Shown here: positions 1-11,055 of the stretch, piece by piece
Layout: every line of letters starts with the position of its first letter
Numbering within the stretch: the first letter of the stretch is position 1
Source: Emydura subglobosa
Lineage: Eukaryota > Chordata > Testudines > Chelidae
Assembly: GCA_007922225.1 (NCBI GenBank)
Contig: ML679958.1
Coordinates: 52,036,838-52,100,837, forward strand
Direction of reading: 5' to 3'
DNA length: 64,000 nucleotides
Notes under the pieces: model-generated
What the model was told of the DNA's origin: nothing
The model's input: the letters and a program-made list of their open reading frames with translations, nothing else
Databases searched by the model: none
Translations under genes and position numbers: made by a program

Positions 1-740
1 GAGACAAAAGTTCAGCAGCTTGTTGCTTTAACTGCAGTTAATGATCACTTCAAGTCAGACTCTGCACTGGACTGAACAGTAAAACAAGTTTATTAATAAA
101 AAGAGAGGTTTTAAGTGATTTCAAGTACAAGAGATAAAGACGAAATGGTTACAAATAAAAGTGAAATACCTTTCTAGTGGCAAAGACTTAACAAACTACA
201 GCCTTGTTTCAAGGTAGATTTCTTATCCATATTTTCTTTCCAGCCATGGCTGACTTTCTTTCAGTCAGCACCTTCCACAGAAAAGTACCAGCTACTAGTT
301 TCCCTCATCTTCCTAGGTGAAAGATCTTTGCCTAAGCAGGTTTCTCACCTATATTCAGTTCCCAGAGACTTCAATCCCCTGGGTTAAAACACCTATTTTT
401 CCCAGTTTGCAAAAGCTCTGACCCTTGTGTCTGTCCTGTGCAGAATGTTAAGATGGCTTCCTCTCTCTCCTTATGATTTCCCAAATTCCCTGTTTTGTCT
501 TCAGACACAGGATGATCTCATGTTCTTCTTCCCTTCCTGTGAACTTCTCCTCCCCCTGGTGATTTGTATTTTATTGGAGCGTCCATTATTTTTGGTCACA
601 TCTTGCTTAATTTCATTAGAGACAAGTAGACAGCTGCCTTCTTTCCTGTCTGGAAGAAAACCTGTTTTTCTTTTTATTTGATCACAGACTTTAAAGCATA
701 ATATCAGTACAGAAAGGTTGATCCAATTACTTTTCATTTT
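1..740 (-). mobile_element. possible LTR-retroelement-like sequence, antisense
   Basis: This stretch has the texture of reptilian endogenous LTR sequence read backwards: 'aaacaagtttattaataaa' near 83, then 'gaggttttaagtgatttcaa' and a long pyrimidine-rich tail to about 560. On the opposite strand 'tttattaataaacttgtttt' would act as an AATAAA-type signal. I recognise the style of this sequence from turtle repeats but cannot show paired LTRs, a primer-binding site or target duplications, and the left end is cut by the window. Open frames here (for example 427-681) look like chance. It abuts the DIRS-like relic at about 741. Confidence 0.3.
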
Positions 741-1107
741 AGGTTCAGAGCCCCCCCGTTCTTCTTCGAGTGCTTGCTCATGTCCATTCCACTATAGGTT
801 AATGCATGCCTCCGTGCACGGTTCCCGGAACCTTTTTCCCCTTAGCAGATCCCATATGGCCGGCTCCGGAGTCCCTTAGATCCCCGTGCACATGCCGTGG
901 TATATTAGGCACTGCTGGCCCTATGCCCCCCCAGTTCCTTCTTTCCGCCCGTGACGGTTGCTGGAAGTAGCTTTGCTCTCTGCAAGTACTATTTCCCTTC
1001 TTTGAACTTGTTAGTTATTCTAAGTAGCTTAAGTAGTTGTTAAGTGTCGTTAAAAATAGTAGTTAGAGATAAGGCAAGTCCATGCAGGGACTTAGAGCAG
1101 CCAGGCT

Positions 1108-3110
1108 ATGCCCCAGTCACCAGGATTCAAGCCGTGTGCCTCCTGCAGAAAGGCCTTCCCGCTGAGCGACCCCCACGACCGCTGCCTTAAGTGCTTGGGG
1201 GAAGCACACAGAAAAGATAAGTGCAAGATCTTCAGGGCTTTTAAACCGAGGACTCAAAAGGACCGAGAAATCCGGTTGAAAGCCCTGCTGATGGAGGCAG
1301 CGCTCTGCCGGGCGTCCGTGCTGGCCTGCTCCACCTCGGCACCGAGCGTGACCTTGGTGCAGAGCGCATCACCAGCACCGGCCTCGACTCAGCACCACGC
1401 AACATCACCGATACCAAAGAGGACGAAGCAGCGCATGGAGTGCGGACACTCCCGTGCACCATTGGTACGGGCAGGATCGAGTACAGAGATTCACCGGATC
1501 CTGCCCGTGAAGTCTTCTCCTGTGCTCACATCTCCAATCAGGGAGCCTCCCCCGACTCCTGGGAGTGGGAGAGTGCCCCTGCCAACGCCATCGACACCGG
1601 AGACTTTTCAGGCAGCAAGAGCCTTGTTGGTCTTGCTTATGCCACCTCGCCCCCTCCCGCCCCGGCCAAGGGAGAAGGGGCTCGTGTCACAGGGAAAGCC
1701 CGCGTTTGGTACCCCTGAAGGGCGGTGGAGATCTCCGGTATGGGGAGGAAGATCTCCCGCCAGACGGCCACCGGTGGTAGAGCAGAGACTGTCCCCCAGC
1801 AGTCGCTCCAGGTCGGGGTCGTCGAGCTGGCTTGCTTCGACTCAGAACGTGTAGTCCGCCTCTCAGCGCCAACGTCGATCCCTGGCACCAGAGGCAGCGC
1901 AGGCCAGGAGACGGGCACTGGTCGAGGTCTGCCAGGTGGTGCACAGACAGCTCCCGTCCCAGTTCCCTGGCACGGAGGAGTTTGCTCACACTGAGGTGGT
2001 GCAGAACCCAATTGCCATCAGAGGACCTGGCACTGAGGAGTTCGCCCGCACTGAGGCGGTGCAGAACCCGATTGCCATCAGAGGACCTGGCGCTGAGGAG
2101 TTCGTCCGCACCAAGGCGGCACAGAACCCAGTTGCCATCGGAGGACCCAACACCGCGCAGTCCACGACACGGAACCCGGTCGCTGGAGTCCGGCTTGGCA
2201 CCAAGGAGCTCGAAGTGGCGCCGGCCTCGGTCACCAAAAGGGTCTGCAGGGCCGCACGGCAAGCAGTACTGGAAGTCATCGGTACCAAGACGATGCTCCA
2301 GTACCTCTAGCTCTTCAGAGCGCACCTCCCTTCGTCAGCACCATTCGCGGTGTCGGAGGCAGTCCTCGTCATCCTCCAGGTCGGAGGCATCAAAAGGGCG
2401 GTCCCTGGCATGGAAGGGCTCGGGACCGAGGACGTGCATGGCACTGCTGGTCCAGTGACTCGGGGTCTATCAAGGGGGACAGCCGTCGGGAGAACTGATG
2501 CCCCCACAAAGCATCACAGCCTTTGGCGCAATCAGCCCCGGGGTGGGCCCAGGGTCAATGGCTGCAGCAATGGCGTTATTGGGCCCCATGGGGTATCCAG
2601 ATGGGGCCAGAGCCCCAATCCATCCTGTCATCGGGGGTACATAGACACCACTCTTCGGATGAGGAGTCGGACCCCATGGAGGGGGCCCTCAAGGGGTCCA
2701 ACTCTTCACCAGGAGGGGCCACACCCGTAGGACGTGCCTCGGCAGTCCTTTTCCTTCTCACCGGACGAGGCAGTCTCCCGGGACCACTCGGTGCCACTGG
2801 AGAATTTCAGGGCACACAGGAGCTGCTCAAGGGGGTGGCCTCCAACTTGGGGCTGGAGGTGAAAGAGTTAGAAGAGGCCGAAGGCATCGGTCACGGCCCC
2901 AGGCACAGCAGCAGCCAAGGCCTCCGCCCAGTCCTTTTCAACCCTATAGAAATAGGAACAGGAATAGGGGGTTTAGATGGAGAAATCATCCCTTCAGCTC
3001 ATCCTCAGCCCCCCAGCAGGTCGGGCAACCAGAGGAAACAGTTTTGATTGTGCGCCCGAGGTTGACGCCCCGACTGCTCTCCTGGATCCGCCTCGCTCCT
3101 TCCTAAGCAG
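1108..3110 (+). pseudogene. DIRS-type gag-like ORF, disrupted
   Basis: The first segment (1108-1854, 248 codons) opens with a Cys-rich motif (CASCRK...CLKCLGEAHRKDKC) followed by a basic stretch (FKPRTQKDREIRLKALL). This pattern is known from the ORF1 of DIRS elements that vertebrate annotations often call LAP2-alpha-like. From about 1832 the plausible frame shifts to one rich in Ser/Arg (to 2458), then to another frame around 2523-2800 carrying HHSSDEESDP, and finally back near 2870 to an Arg/Gln/Pro-rich tail ending at a stop about 3108. At least three frame changes are therefore needed, so this is a decayed gene. It would have been a nucleic-acid-binding structural protein of the element. 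Overlapping antisense ORFs are shadows of high GC content. Confidence 0.5.
1966..2145 (+). repeat. three tandem 60-bp units inside the gag relic
   Basis: Three head-to-tail copies start at 1966, 2026 and 2086, each beginning 'cctggc' and ending 'gccat..gagga'. The period is exactly 60 bp, i.e. 20 codons, so expansion kept the reading frame. In one frame the unit reads like PGTEEFARTEAVQNPIAIRG; in the more likely gag frame it is Arg/Ser-rich. Confidence 0.85.
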
Positions 3111-3170
3111 GTTAAGGCCCTTTTATCCCAATGAATTCTATGCGTTGCACTGGGGTTAGTGTGGACTTCT

Positions 3171-3769
3171 GCTCATTTATGAGTGCTCCCAGCCTGCTGC
3201 ACATGGAGCAAGTGAGGGTCACGCTCTCCTGCACTTGGGACCTGAACCTGCCCCTGATCAGCCAATCTTCCATCTAAGGAAAAATTTGCACACTCTTTCA
3301 TCTCAGGTGGGCAGCCACTACCACCATGCACTTGGTGAACACCCTTGGAGCTGAAGAGAGGCCAAAGAGCAGGGCTGTAAACTGGCAGTGGGAGCCAGCT
3401 ACTCATAAGAATACTAATAAATCACTGATCATTAGTTTTCCATTGATGTATTACATGCCATCTTTTGGGTTATATCATGACAACAGTATGTTAGATGAGG
3501 CAACTGTGTCAGATCTGACAGGAGATGTTATCACAAATTAGTGAACATCAGCCTCTTTGTCACACCTGGCTTTCCCTAATCTGATTGCTACTTGAAAATG
3601 CACCTGATATAGATGGGCTTGCAGTGGGTACAGATAAATGTCCATTTTTACTCCTTCAATTTGAATGGCACTTGCTTCCACATTTAAACTTTCAGATTTT
3701 ATTCCATATCCTTAAATTACTAATTGGAAACGCACAAATCAGAGATTACATACTGCTAAATACAGAGGT
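3171..3769. other. no gene or clear repeat seen
   Basis: Mixed-composition sequence between the DIRS relic and the first CR1 fragment. The ORFs at 3326-3541 and 3585-3776 have no recognisable domain. 3590-3770 may already belong to the CR1 element but is too diverged to say. Confidence 0.4.
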
Positions 3770-4175
3770 AATATGACCTCCATACTCCTATTTTCTATCC
3801 CCTTGTTTATACATCCAAAGATCACTTTAGTCTTTTTGGTCTTTTTGTGCTGGGAACTCGTGTTCAGTTGATTATTCACTATGACCCCCATATCTTTTTC
3901 AGAGTCCCTGTTTCACGGGATGGAATTATCCCATCCTGTAAGAATGGCCTAGATGTGTAATTTTACATTTGGCCATACTAAAGCGCATGTTGTTTTTTTG
4001 CTCCTATTTTACCAAGCAATCCAGATTGTTCCGTATGAGTGACCTGTCCTCATTATTTACCACTTCCCCAAAATTTGTGTCAGCTGCAGACTACGTCAGT
4101 AAGGATTTTATGTTTACTTCCAGGTAATTCATAAAAAAAATATTAAATATCATAGGGCCAAAAACTTTTAATTTT
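3770..4175 (-). mobile_element. old CR1 LINE fragment (reverse transcriptase region)
   Basis: Read on the minus strand the fragment decodes, with several stops, to pieces such as ADTNFGEVVNNED and MRFSMAKC, matching the stretch of CR1 reverse transcriptase just after the YADD/FADD catalytic motif (family pattern 'ADDTKLGG...MRFS..KC..LHLG'). The copy is heavily mutated, truncated at both ends and non-functional. Confidence 0.65.
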
Positions 4176-7100
4176 AATTAAATTAATGAATCTTTAATAT
4201 TCTCTATTTCCATACTTGAATAAGATTATTATGATTGCTACCTCAGCGTGGTCTGACAATTGCATTTTAAGGATAAAATCTCTGTGCAACGCCATTTCTA
4301 TAGTGCAAAAACCAAACAAAGAAAAACCAACCTGATTTAAAACGAATGAATTGATAACTACAACTAATTGAATAGTCTTATTCTGCATGCTTTTCGAGTA
4401 GAAAGGACATTTTATTTGGTGTGGAAATTCCATGAAGTATAATATGAGTAATAGGCTCAAATAGTTTTATGTACTTTAAACTGTAAGCTAAAGTCATACC
4501 TCTCAAAGGGATTATTTTCTATTATTTCATCTTCAACTTCTGTTGTCAGCCCAAAGTGAATTTGCAATATTTTTCTTATAGGTAACTTTGCCATATGTCA
4601 TTTACTCCGCAAATAAACTGTAGTTTTTAAAATCAGGTAGGAAGTATGTAGAGTTCAACCTTAGGTTTGTTTTATGTTGGCTTGCTCATTATCAGTAATG
4701 ATTATCAGCTGAGGACAGAGCAAAGTTTTTAGTAAATGAAAGTGAAAATGTATTACAACTCAGCACGAATCTTTCTTTTAGTTCATTCAGTTCATGTCAA
4801 CTGCCCCCTAACAATTGCTATAGCTCCAGCTATGTCTTCTTTTACATTTCCTTCTTTCAAGTGCTTTTTGCTTTACAGTTTTTGTTTAAAGCATTTTCTT
4901 GCATCCCATACCAGTCACCCTAGTTTTAGAACTACAAATTACTGCTTTATTCATGTTTACTCAAGTTGTATTTGTTAATACAATATAGTACTAACAATAG
5001 TTACTCAATCCAAAATAGCATGTTTAAACTTAGCAATTCAAAGTTATGTTTGCTACAGCAACTTTAATTTGTATCTTTAAACATTCAAATAAATTATAGA
5101 GAGCCTGAGACACTAAGCTTGGGGAAATTTCAGCTGCTTCCCATAATACATTTATGGGATTCAATACTAATATGGATTGAATTATAATCAGTTTGCCCTA
5201 ATACAAGACCAAAATCATATTATAAACTGGTTGTTTATTCACTACTGTGGTTGGATCAGATGTGGTGGAGACATAGAGCTGAGATCCATTATCAGCATAA
5301 GTTGTGCCCAAGAATTAATCAAAAGCCAATGCAAACTGAAAAATAGAGGTGTTATATGAATTAGACATTAAACATTGTTAAGTAAACAGCTATGTATAAA
5401 CCAGCCAAAGTTTCTAAGTTAAAAAGCCTGCTATAAAACGCATTGCAGGAAACAAAGCTGGAGGTGACAAAGGTCTGGATAACTGTGGTGAAGAGGGGAG
5501 ATGGCAACTTCCTTATTAAGCAAAAATTAAAACCAAGCAGTTTCTGTAACTCTAGCAAGTATGTAAAAAGATGAAAATATCTGTCTTATTTTGCATTTAC
5601 ACAGGGATACTTAAGATAATGCTTGTCACTTAATTATTTGCCAATAGTATGTTCCATTTCCTTTTATTATTTAATCATGTGATGAATGACTGAGTTTCAG
5701 AATCTATATGTGCTTGGAGAAAGTTAACATTGCCATTGGAGCTTTAACTCTGAATTTCTTGTGTTTTGTGGATTTAAAATGTTAAGCATAACAATATTAT
5801 ATTTTTCTTTAGTTTCCTTAATTTAAAACAATATATTGAGAAGCTAAAAATTATTCCTATTACCTAGATCAGGCCTCAGGTGTACTGCTGAAAATTAAAT
5901 TTGCTTCACATGTAGCAATACTATGCCCTAGCCACAAGATGGTCAGCTCGTTTTAGCTTTCTGAAAACTCAACCAATTTGAAAATGAAGTTAGTTCAGTT
6001 TCAAACAATGTAGATGCTTGTTACTGTTCTTAAAAAGTATGGAAAAAGTAGAGGTGGCCTGAAGAAAAACCCAGGATCCAACCATACATGAAATATAGTA
6101 AGACTAATATACATCTTCTTAAATAGAGGAGTTTTGTCTGCCATTGTTTGGGTAATGTATGCAATCTAGGGGGCTTGGTTTTTGGTCCCAGGCTGCTTTA
6201 TAGATTATCAAACAGCACCTATAGCAAAGAAATGTAGTTCACTAAGTGACTGATTTTGTAGGTACACAGTAATATGAGGTTCCCAAATACAAGGCAGAAA
6301 ATGCAACATACTACATAGGAAATGTTTTTAAGTTGACTAATAAAAAAGAATAAAAGTAAAAAGCATTTTTAGATAAAGTATTCAGAAATTGATGTTCTGT
6401 ATACATGAAAAAATATTTCAAATAGCATGAATCATGTATACAGTATAATCATTACTACACAATACAGCACCAGGGCCTGATTCTTCATTCTTTACATTCA
6501 CAGTAATTCCCTTTGTATGAAAATTTGCAAAGTTCCACCCATATTTTGTCTAAATTGGGCCCCACATTTTACATAATTAAATAATGCCAGACAGTAGTCA
6601 GGAAAAAGGTGTTTTTTATCCCTATATCTCTTTTTTTATATGGTTCTAGGTTCCCAGCTGTCCCCCTTCATTTGTAGATTCATAGCCACATAAATGGCAG
6701 AGAAATCTAAACATAACCAGAGAAGAAGATCAGTATTATAGGTGGGGCTGGTCGCCCTGGTTATTTTTCCCATAACAAGATGCTGTTTTCAGTTGCTTTT
6801 AACTTTGCCAAACTTTAATCATTCAGGCTGCAATTTTACATGCTGGATATCTATCTCAGGCTGACACTTTTTAAAAAAAAAAGTCAGCCAAAACAATTCA
6901 GGTATTAAAGAGAACAACGCTTTAGGCAATTACATTATTTTGCCCGTGTTAAAAACTTCTGATAACCTTGTCCTTGAAAAGCTCTCATGCCACCATTTCT
7001 TTGGAGCAGGGTCTTGAAATTTGGCAGGATAGTGTTCTTTGTGTCAGGGATGAGCCTTTTATCATCCCTGAACAAATTTCCCCAATTTCGGCCAAATTAT

Positions 7101-7250
7101 AAGCCTTTGAAAGATCACAGTTCCCACTTGCTCGGTAGAGAGGCCGCAGATAAATTTAAAATTTAAATGAGCTTTTAGATTTAAAATCTCTGAAGATTCC
7201 ATTTGCACTGGGGCTAAGAAGCACTTTCCCTGTAATTGCAACTTTGGGAT
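4176..7250. other. AT-rich unique DNA, nothing recognised
   Basis: About 3 kb of AT-rich sequence. Small ORFs at 4194-4460 (minus), 4736-4978, 5177-5359 and 5361-5558 (minus) have no recognisable domain and the composition of intron DNA. No RNA gene or strong inverted repeat was found. Confidence 0.5.
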
Positions 7251-7929
7251 GCTGGGAGTCTTGCAGGGTCCAGGTCCAGGTGCCTCAACTTAGATCAGGA
7301 AACTGTCTGTCTTGTGCTCTCAATTTCCTGCTAGACTCTGGCTGTGTGGAGAAGGAAGTTGCCTGATCTGAGAGGAGTCAAAAGCTGGAATTCTTTTGGG
7401 TGGGGTATGGAAGTAGACTGGGACAAGGAGGCTGGAGTGGAGGTTGTGGAAACTGGGGATGGAGGCTGGTGGGGGAAGAGGGAAACTGGGCCTGGGAGTT
7501 TGTAAGGAAAGACTGGTACTGGCTGGGTAAGGAAACTCAATCTTGGGAGCCTGGGGAGGGACCTGGAGCCAGGGAAACAGTAATGGGGGAATGGGAATCA
7601 GTAGCTGGCAGTAGCAAGGAGAATTGGACTGAGAACCAATGAGGAAACTGGGGCTGGAAGCTGGTGAGGGAAATGAAGTGCTGGGAGCCAGTTAGCTGGT
7701 GAGGGGGGTGGACACTGAGATCAGATGAGGAGCTTGGTGGGGGGAGACTGAGACTGGCTGGACAAGGAGACTGAGACTCAGAACCAATGGGCAGGAACAG
7801 AGACTAGGGTAGAGCTGGTCATGATATTTTCAACAGAACAATTTTTTGTAGGGAGAAGTCAATTCTTAGAAACTTCTTGCTAGAACATACAGTCTGAGTG
7901 CAACTTTCTGTCCATGATGGAATTTCTAT

Positions 7930-8215
7930 GGTGTAGGAGAGAGTGTGCCTCCACCCCCAAGTGTTTAGGATACTCATCTGGGATGAGAGCAATACAGGTT
8001 CAAGTCCCTGATCTGAATCAGGCAGAGCAGGAGCTTGAACCTGGGTTTCCCACATCTCAACTGAAAATGCCCTAACCATGAGGCTAATGGCTATTCTGAG
8101 GGGAGGAGGTGTCTGTTTTTCTTTCTTTTTTTTTTTTTAAACAAAAAACAAAGTTCCACCCTCATGTAGAACACGGAAGTTCTGAAATCTCAGAATTTTT
8201 CACAGAAAATCATTT
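7930..8215. mobile_element. fold-back repeat with tRNA-like arms
   Basis: The left arm ('ggttcaagtcc' at 7997-8007) and right arm ('gagcttgaacc' at 8031-8041) are inverted copies of each other, and similarity extends over roughly 60 bp on each side ('gtttaggatactcatctggg' against the complement of 'ccctaaccatgag'). Each arm holds a sequence close to the Pol III B-box consensus GGTTCRANNCC. A tail with 'tttttcacagaaaatcattt' follows. Related pieces occur at 10725-11055 and within 53757-54800. The family is common in sauropsid genomes as I remember it; whether it is a SINE or a DNA transposon is unclear. Confidence 0.5.
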
Positions 8216-8325
8216 CCCACCTAACTTAAAGCTGGGTGAGAGGGGGAGACATCTGATGAGGAGCTGGAGTGCAGAGGGGAGGAGACAGGAGCAAGGAGCT
8301 GGGGAGGACACCAGGGAGAGACTGA

Positions 8326-8618
8326 GGCTGTCTTCACTGACGGCGGCAAATTCACCGCCGTCAGATCGACTTATCTGGATCAGCTGAGCAGTCAGTGAAG
8401 ACACGCTTAGTCGATCCAAAAATTGACGTATTAAGACCATCTTCTCAAGTGGCATAGCGCTGTGTCAACAGGAACGCAGTTCCCATCAACACAGTGCAGT
8501 GAAAATGGCGCGCAGAACAGAAGCACGAAAGTCAACGGGAGTTACACGAGTTTTTTGTGTAGTTTGCGTAACTCCAGTCGACTGCCGCCGAATCTCCGAG
8601 GTGAGTGAAGACAAGCCC
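8326..8618. mobile_element. MITE with terminal inverted repeats (Harbinger-like?)
   Basis: The left end GGCTGTCTTCACTGA and the complement of the right end (GGGCTTGTCTTCACTCA) are clear inverted repeats. TGA stands directly on both sides (8323-8325 and 8619-8621), fitting a 3-bp target duplication. The 293-bp body is unusually CpG-rich for this region and encodes nothing. It sits inside the GA-rich array. Confidence 0.7.
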
Positions 8619-9064
8619 TGAGATTGGATGAGGAAACTGGAAAGGGAGACTAGGACTGGGAGTCAGTGGGGATTTAGGGAATGAGACAGAATGAGTGAGC
8701 TGAGGGGGGGAACTGGGATTGAATGGACAAGGAGACTGAGAACAAGGTGTTGAGGAGGGAAGAGGGGAACTAGGATTGGCTGGCGACTAAATTGGGACTG
8801 GGTGTGGGGAAGGGGAAGATTGGGACTTGGTGAGCAAGCAGAGGGGAGACTAGAACTTGCTAGGTAAGGAGACTGGGACTGACCAGAGATGAGAATGTTT
8901 AGGAATGGAGACAGGCACTGTGACAAGGAGCCAGGGGTAGGGGAAAAGAAAGAACTGGAATGAATCAGAATTGTATAGTGAAAGAGGCTGTTGATTGTAG
9001 GGACCCTTTTTCATTTGTTACGGAACTTGGAAGGTTTGTAGTGAATCCTGCAGGAAGAGAAAGG

Positions 9065-9540
9065 AAGATCTTGTGGTTCAGGCAGTTGAGTGCTACCTTG
9101 AAGAATTGGATTCTATCCCTGCCTCTGACACAGAGTTCATATGTAATGCTGGCCCAAGTCACTTACACCAAACTTTCCACTTGTGTTCACTAATATATGT
9201 GTTTCTCATTCTCTGAGTGCCCAGCTTGATATCCTCAGATCTGATTTGCAAACGTGCTGAACACTTACAACTGCAACTGAAGTCACTAGAAGCTGCACTT
9301 GGAAATACAAAGTGCTATATAATGCTAAACACTCCAAAATTAAGGTCCTAGATGTCTCTCATTGGGCACCAAATATTACTGGAAACTTTTAAACTTAAGC
9401 CCTGTGTCTCAGTTACCCAGCTGTAAAATGGACATAATACCACACCCTCACCTCACAGCGGTATTGTGAAGATAAATTAATTACTGTTTGTGAATTACTC
9501 AGACTAGTGGTGAGTGCCATTGAAAATCCCCAGGAAGAAA
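9065..9540 (+). mobile_element. CORE/MIR-type SINE, composite
   Basis: A tRNA-like head ('gatcttgtggttcaggcagt' near 9067 and 'attggattctatccctgcc' near 9105) and a MIR-like tail ('gtctcagttacccagctgta' near 9406, then 'aaaatggacataata' and 'cctcacagcggtattgtgaa') are separated by about 230 bp that include 'tgctgaacacttacaactgc'. Head and tail in the right order suggest one SINE with a family-specific middle section. The element is old and diverged. The ORFs 8960-9193 and 8965-9162 overlap its head by chance. Confidence 0.6.
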
Positions 9541-10724
9541 TAAATAATTCTAAAAATTGAGAGCAGAGTTTGAATAGTGTGCACTGAAAAAGTCATGGGG
9601 GCCATGTATTGCGCAATAAGGATAAAAAAATTTTTGAGTAACTGCTTATTAAATGAAGACAGTGCACTCTGTGCTCTGAATGAGGTCGGAGTCTGGAAAA
9701 ATATAGTATGTGATCATGTAATCAAATACTATTAAAATGCTTGTGCACAAAGGACCTGATTAAGGTTGCATAGGCAATCTTAATTCTGGCATTTCCTAAA
9801 TTTTAAGTGCTTGATTTGGCAACCATAAAAATATTATTTTAACATAGGGTTTATTTTGCTTGTAATATAGTATAAAGAACAGAAAACTGTAGCATAAAGA
9901 CATTATACAGTAATTAAATTAGAGCATTTAGTCATAAGGTCAATACTAGAGGGAGAGAATATGAAGCACATCCAATTACGAAAACATATTTTAACATGAC
10001 TTTTGGATAGGGGGAAATATTTTTAACAATATTTTTAATATTAAAATATTTATGAAAACAATTGGGAAACACATTGTCTAATAAAGATGAAAGGGTGAAA
10101 ATCTCATCTATTTTTAATCAGAAAAACACACTAACATAACTTGATTGTCATTAAATCTTTAAAATTACTTCACAGACTACGTTTCATTTTTATTTCATAC
10201 ATTTTATGTATTTATAACCCTCAGTTTGTGCAAAAAGCTCCCAGTCTATTGAAACATATTCTAATGTATTAAACTTAATCCATTTTTATCTTTGTTTATT
10301 ATTAAGAGGAAATCTGTACACTATTATCTAACAATAGCAATAAAGAAGTAGTACTACAAAACATTGTCATGTATGTATTAGCAAAGCAGTTTATATTTAA
10401 TAATTTCACCTTTTTTTTTGCAAGAAAATGTAATGCTTATTTAAAACTTCAGATCCTCAGAAATTGCATTTCCTCGGTATCACATCAGATATGAATCTTC
10501 TCCAAATCAGCTTGGTTCAACCATATTTAGTAATAGTACTGCCTAGTGCTATGTAATAATGAAATGAGACCCTCTATCATAATACACACAAGGGCACAGA
10601 TCATGTGGCAAGCTCAGTGCTAAAAATTCTTGCTTTTGTGGACGTAGAATCTCAACCTGTTTCCACAAAACATTTGTCACAAAGGTTCCTTCAGACCAGG
10701 ATGTATGTTCTGAGTGATACAAGA
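9541..10724. other. AT-rich DNA, nothing recognised
   Basis: Very AT-rich, with short near-palindromes such as 'aatatttttaatattaaaat' around 10028. No ORF of note and no repeat family recognised. Confidence 0.5.
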
Positions 10725-11055
10725 GACAGCAGAATAGGGAATTGAACCTGGGTTTCCCACATCAAAAGATGAGTGCCCTAAACACTGGGCTATAAAGTAA
10801 GCTTCTTCCAAGCACTCTTGCTGGAGCAGTTCCACTTTGCATAAATAATTTAATATTCATTGAGCCAGAGAGCAATCAAGAGAGACTGATTCTAAAGCCT
10901 TGTACTTAGGGCACCAAATGGTTGAGGCTCTCATTTTTTTATAAAAAAAAAAAATCAGAAGGTCTGTTTTATCCTGATGTGGTTCGGAAACATTTTTTAA
11001 ATCTTGAAACTTTTCACAGGATGGGAAAACCATTTCCTGTCCAGCTCTACCTATG
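10725..11055 (+). mobile_element. diverged relative of the 7930 fold-back repeat
   Basis: It shares 'attgaacctgggtttcccac' (near 10742) and 'ccctaaacactgggctata' with the right arm of the element at 7930-8215. It ends with a comparable 'gaaacttttcacaggatggg' block. The left arm is absent or decayed. Confidence 0.5.

Larger units (their letters stand above)
741..3170 (+). mobile_element. DIRS-like retrotransposon, 5' part with broken gag
   Basis: A GC-rich block, unlike its AT-rich surroundings, with a leader (741-1107), a gag-like region (1108-3110) and an abrupt end near 3170. The leader carries 'ttcttcgagtgcttgctcat', which I associate with DIRS elements of turtles. The gag region starts with a cysteine-rich module and ends in an Arg/Asn-rich tail (RNRNRN near 2960-2980). 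No reverse transcriptase, RNase H or tyrosine recombinase follows, so the copy is 3'-truncated and cannot move by itself. Terminal repeats typical of DIRS were not found. Class assignment is from memory of sauropsid elements and of LAP2-alpha-like DIRS gag proteins. Confidence 0.55.
7330..8950. repeat. degenerate GA-rich tandem region
   Basis: From 7330 to 7810, then 8225-8325 and 8625-8950, the plus strand repeats variants of 'gactgggact', 'ggctggacaaggaga' and 'gaaactgggg' roughly every 25-35 bp. Copies are strongly diverged. The array is interrupted by a fold-back element (about 7930-8215) and by a MITE (8326-8618). The ORFs 7331-7540, 7400-7642 and 8663-8926 are simple products of the purine bias. 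Confidence 0.65.

Noticed and set aside
1687..2325. 212-codon minus-strand ORF
   Set aside because: It is antisense to the GC-rich gag relic and its repeats mirror the 60-bp units; no domain.
7997..8041. Possible tRNA gene because of the B-box-like motif
   Set aside because: No cloverleaf can be drawn; the motif is mirrored in an inverted arm and belongs to a repeat family.
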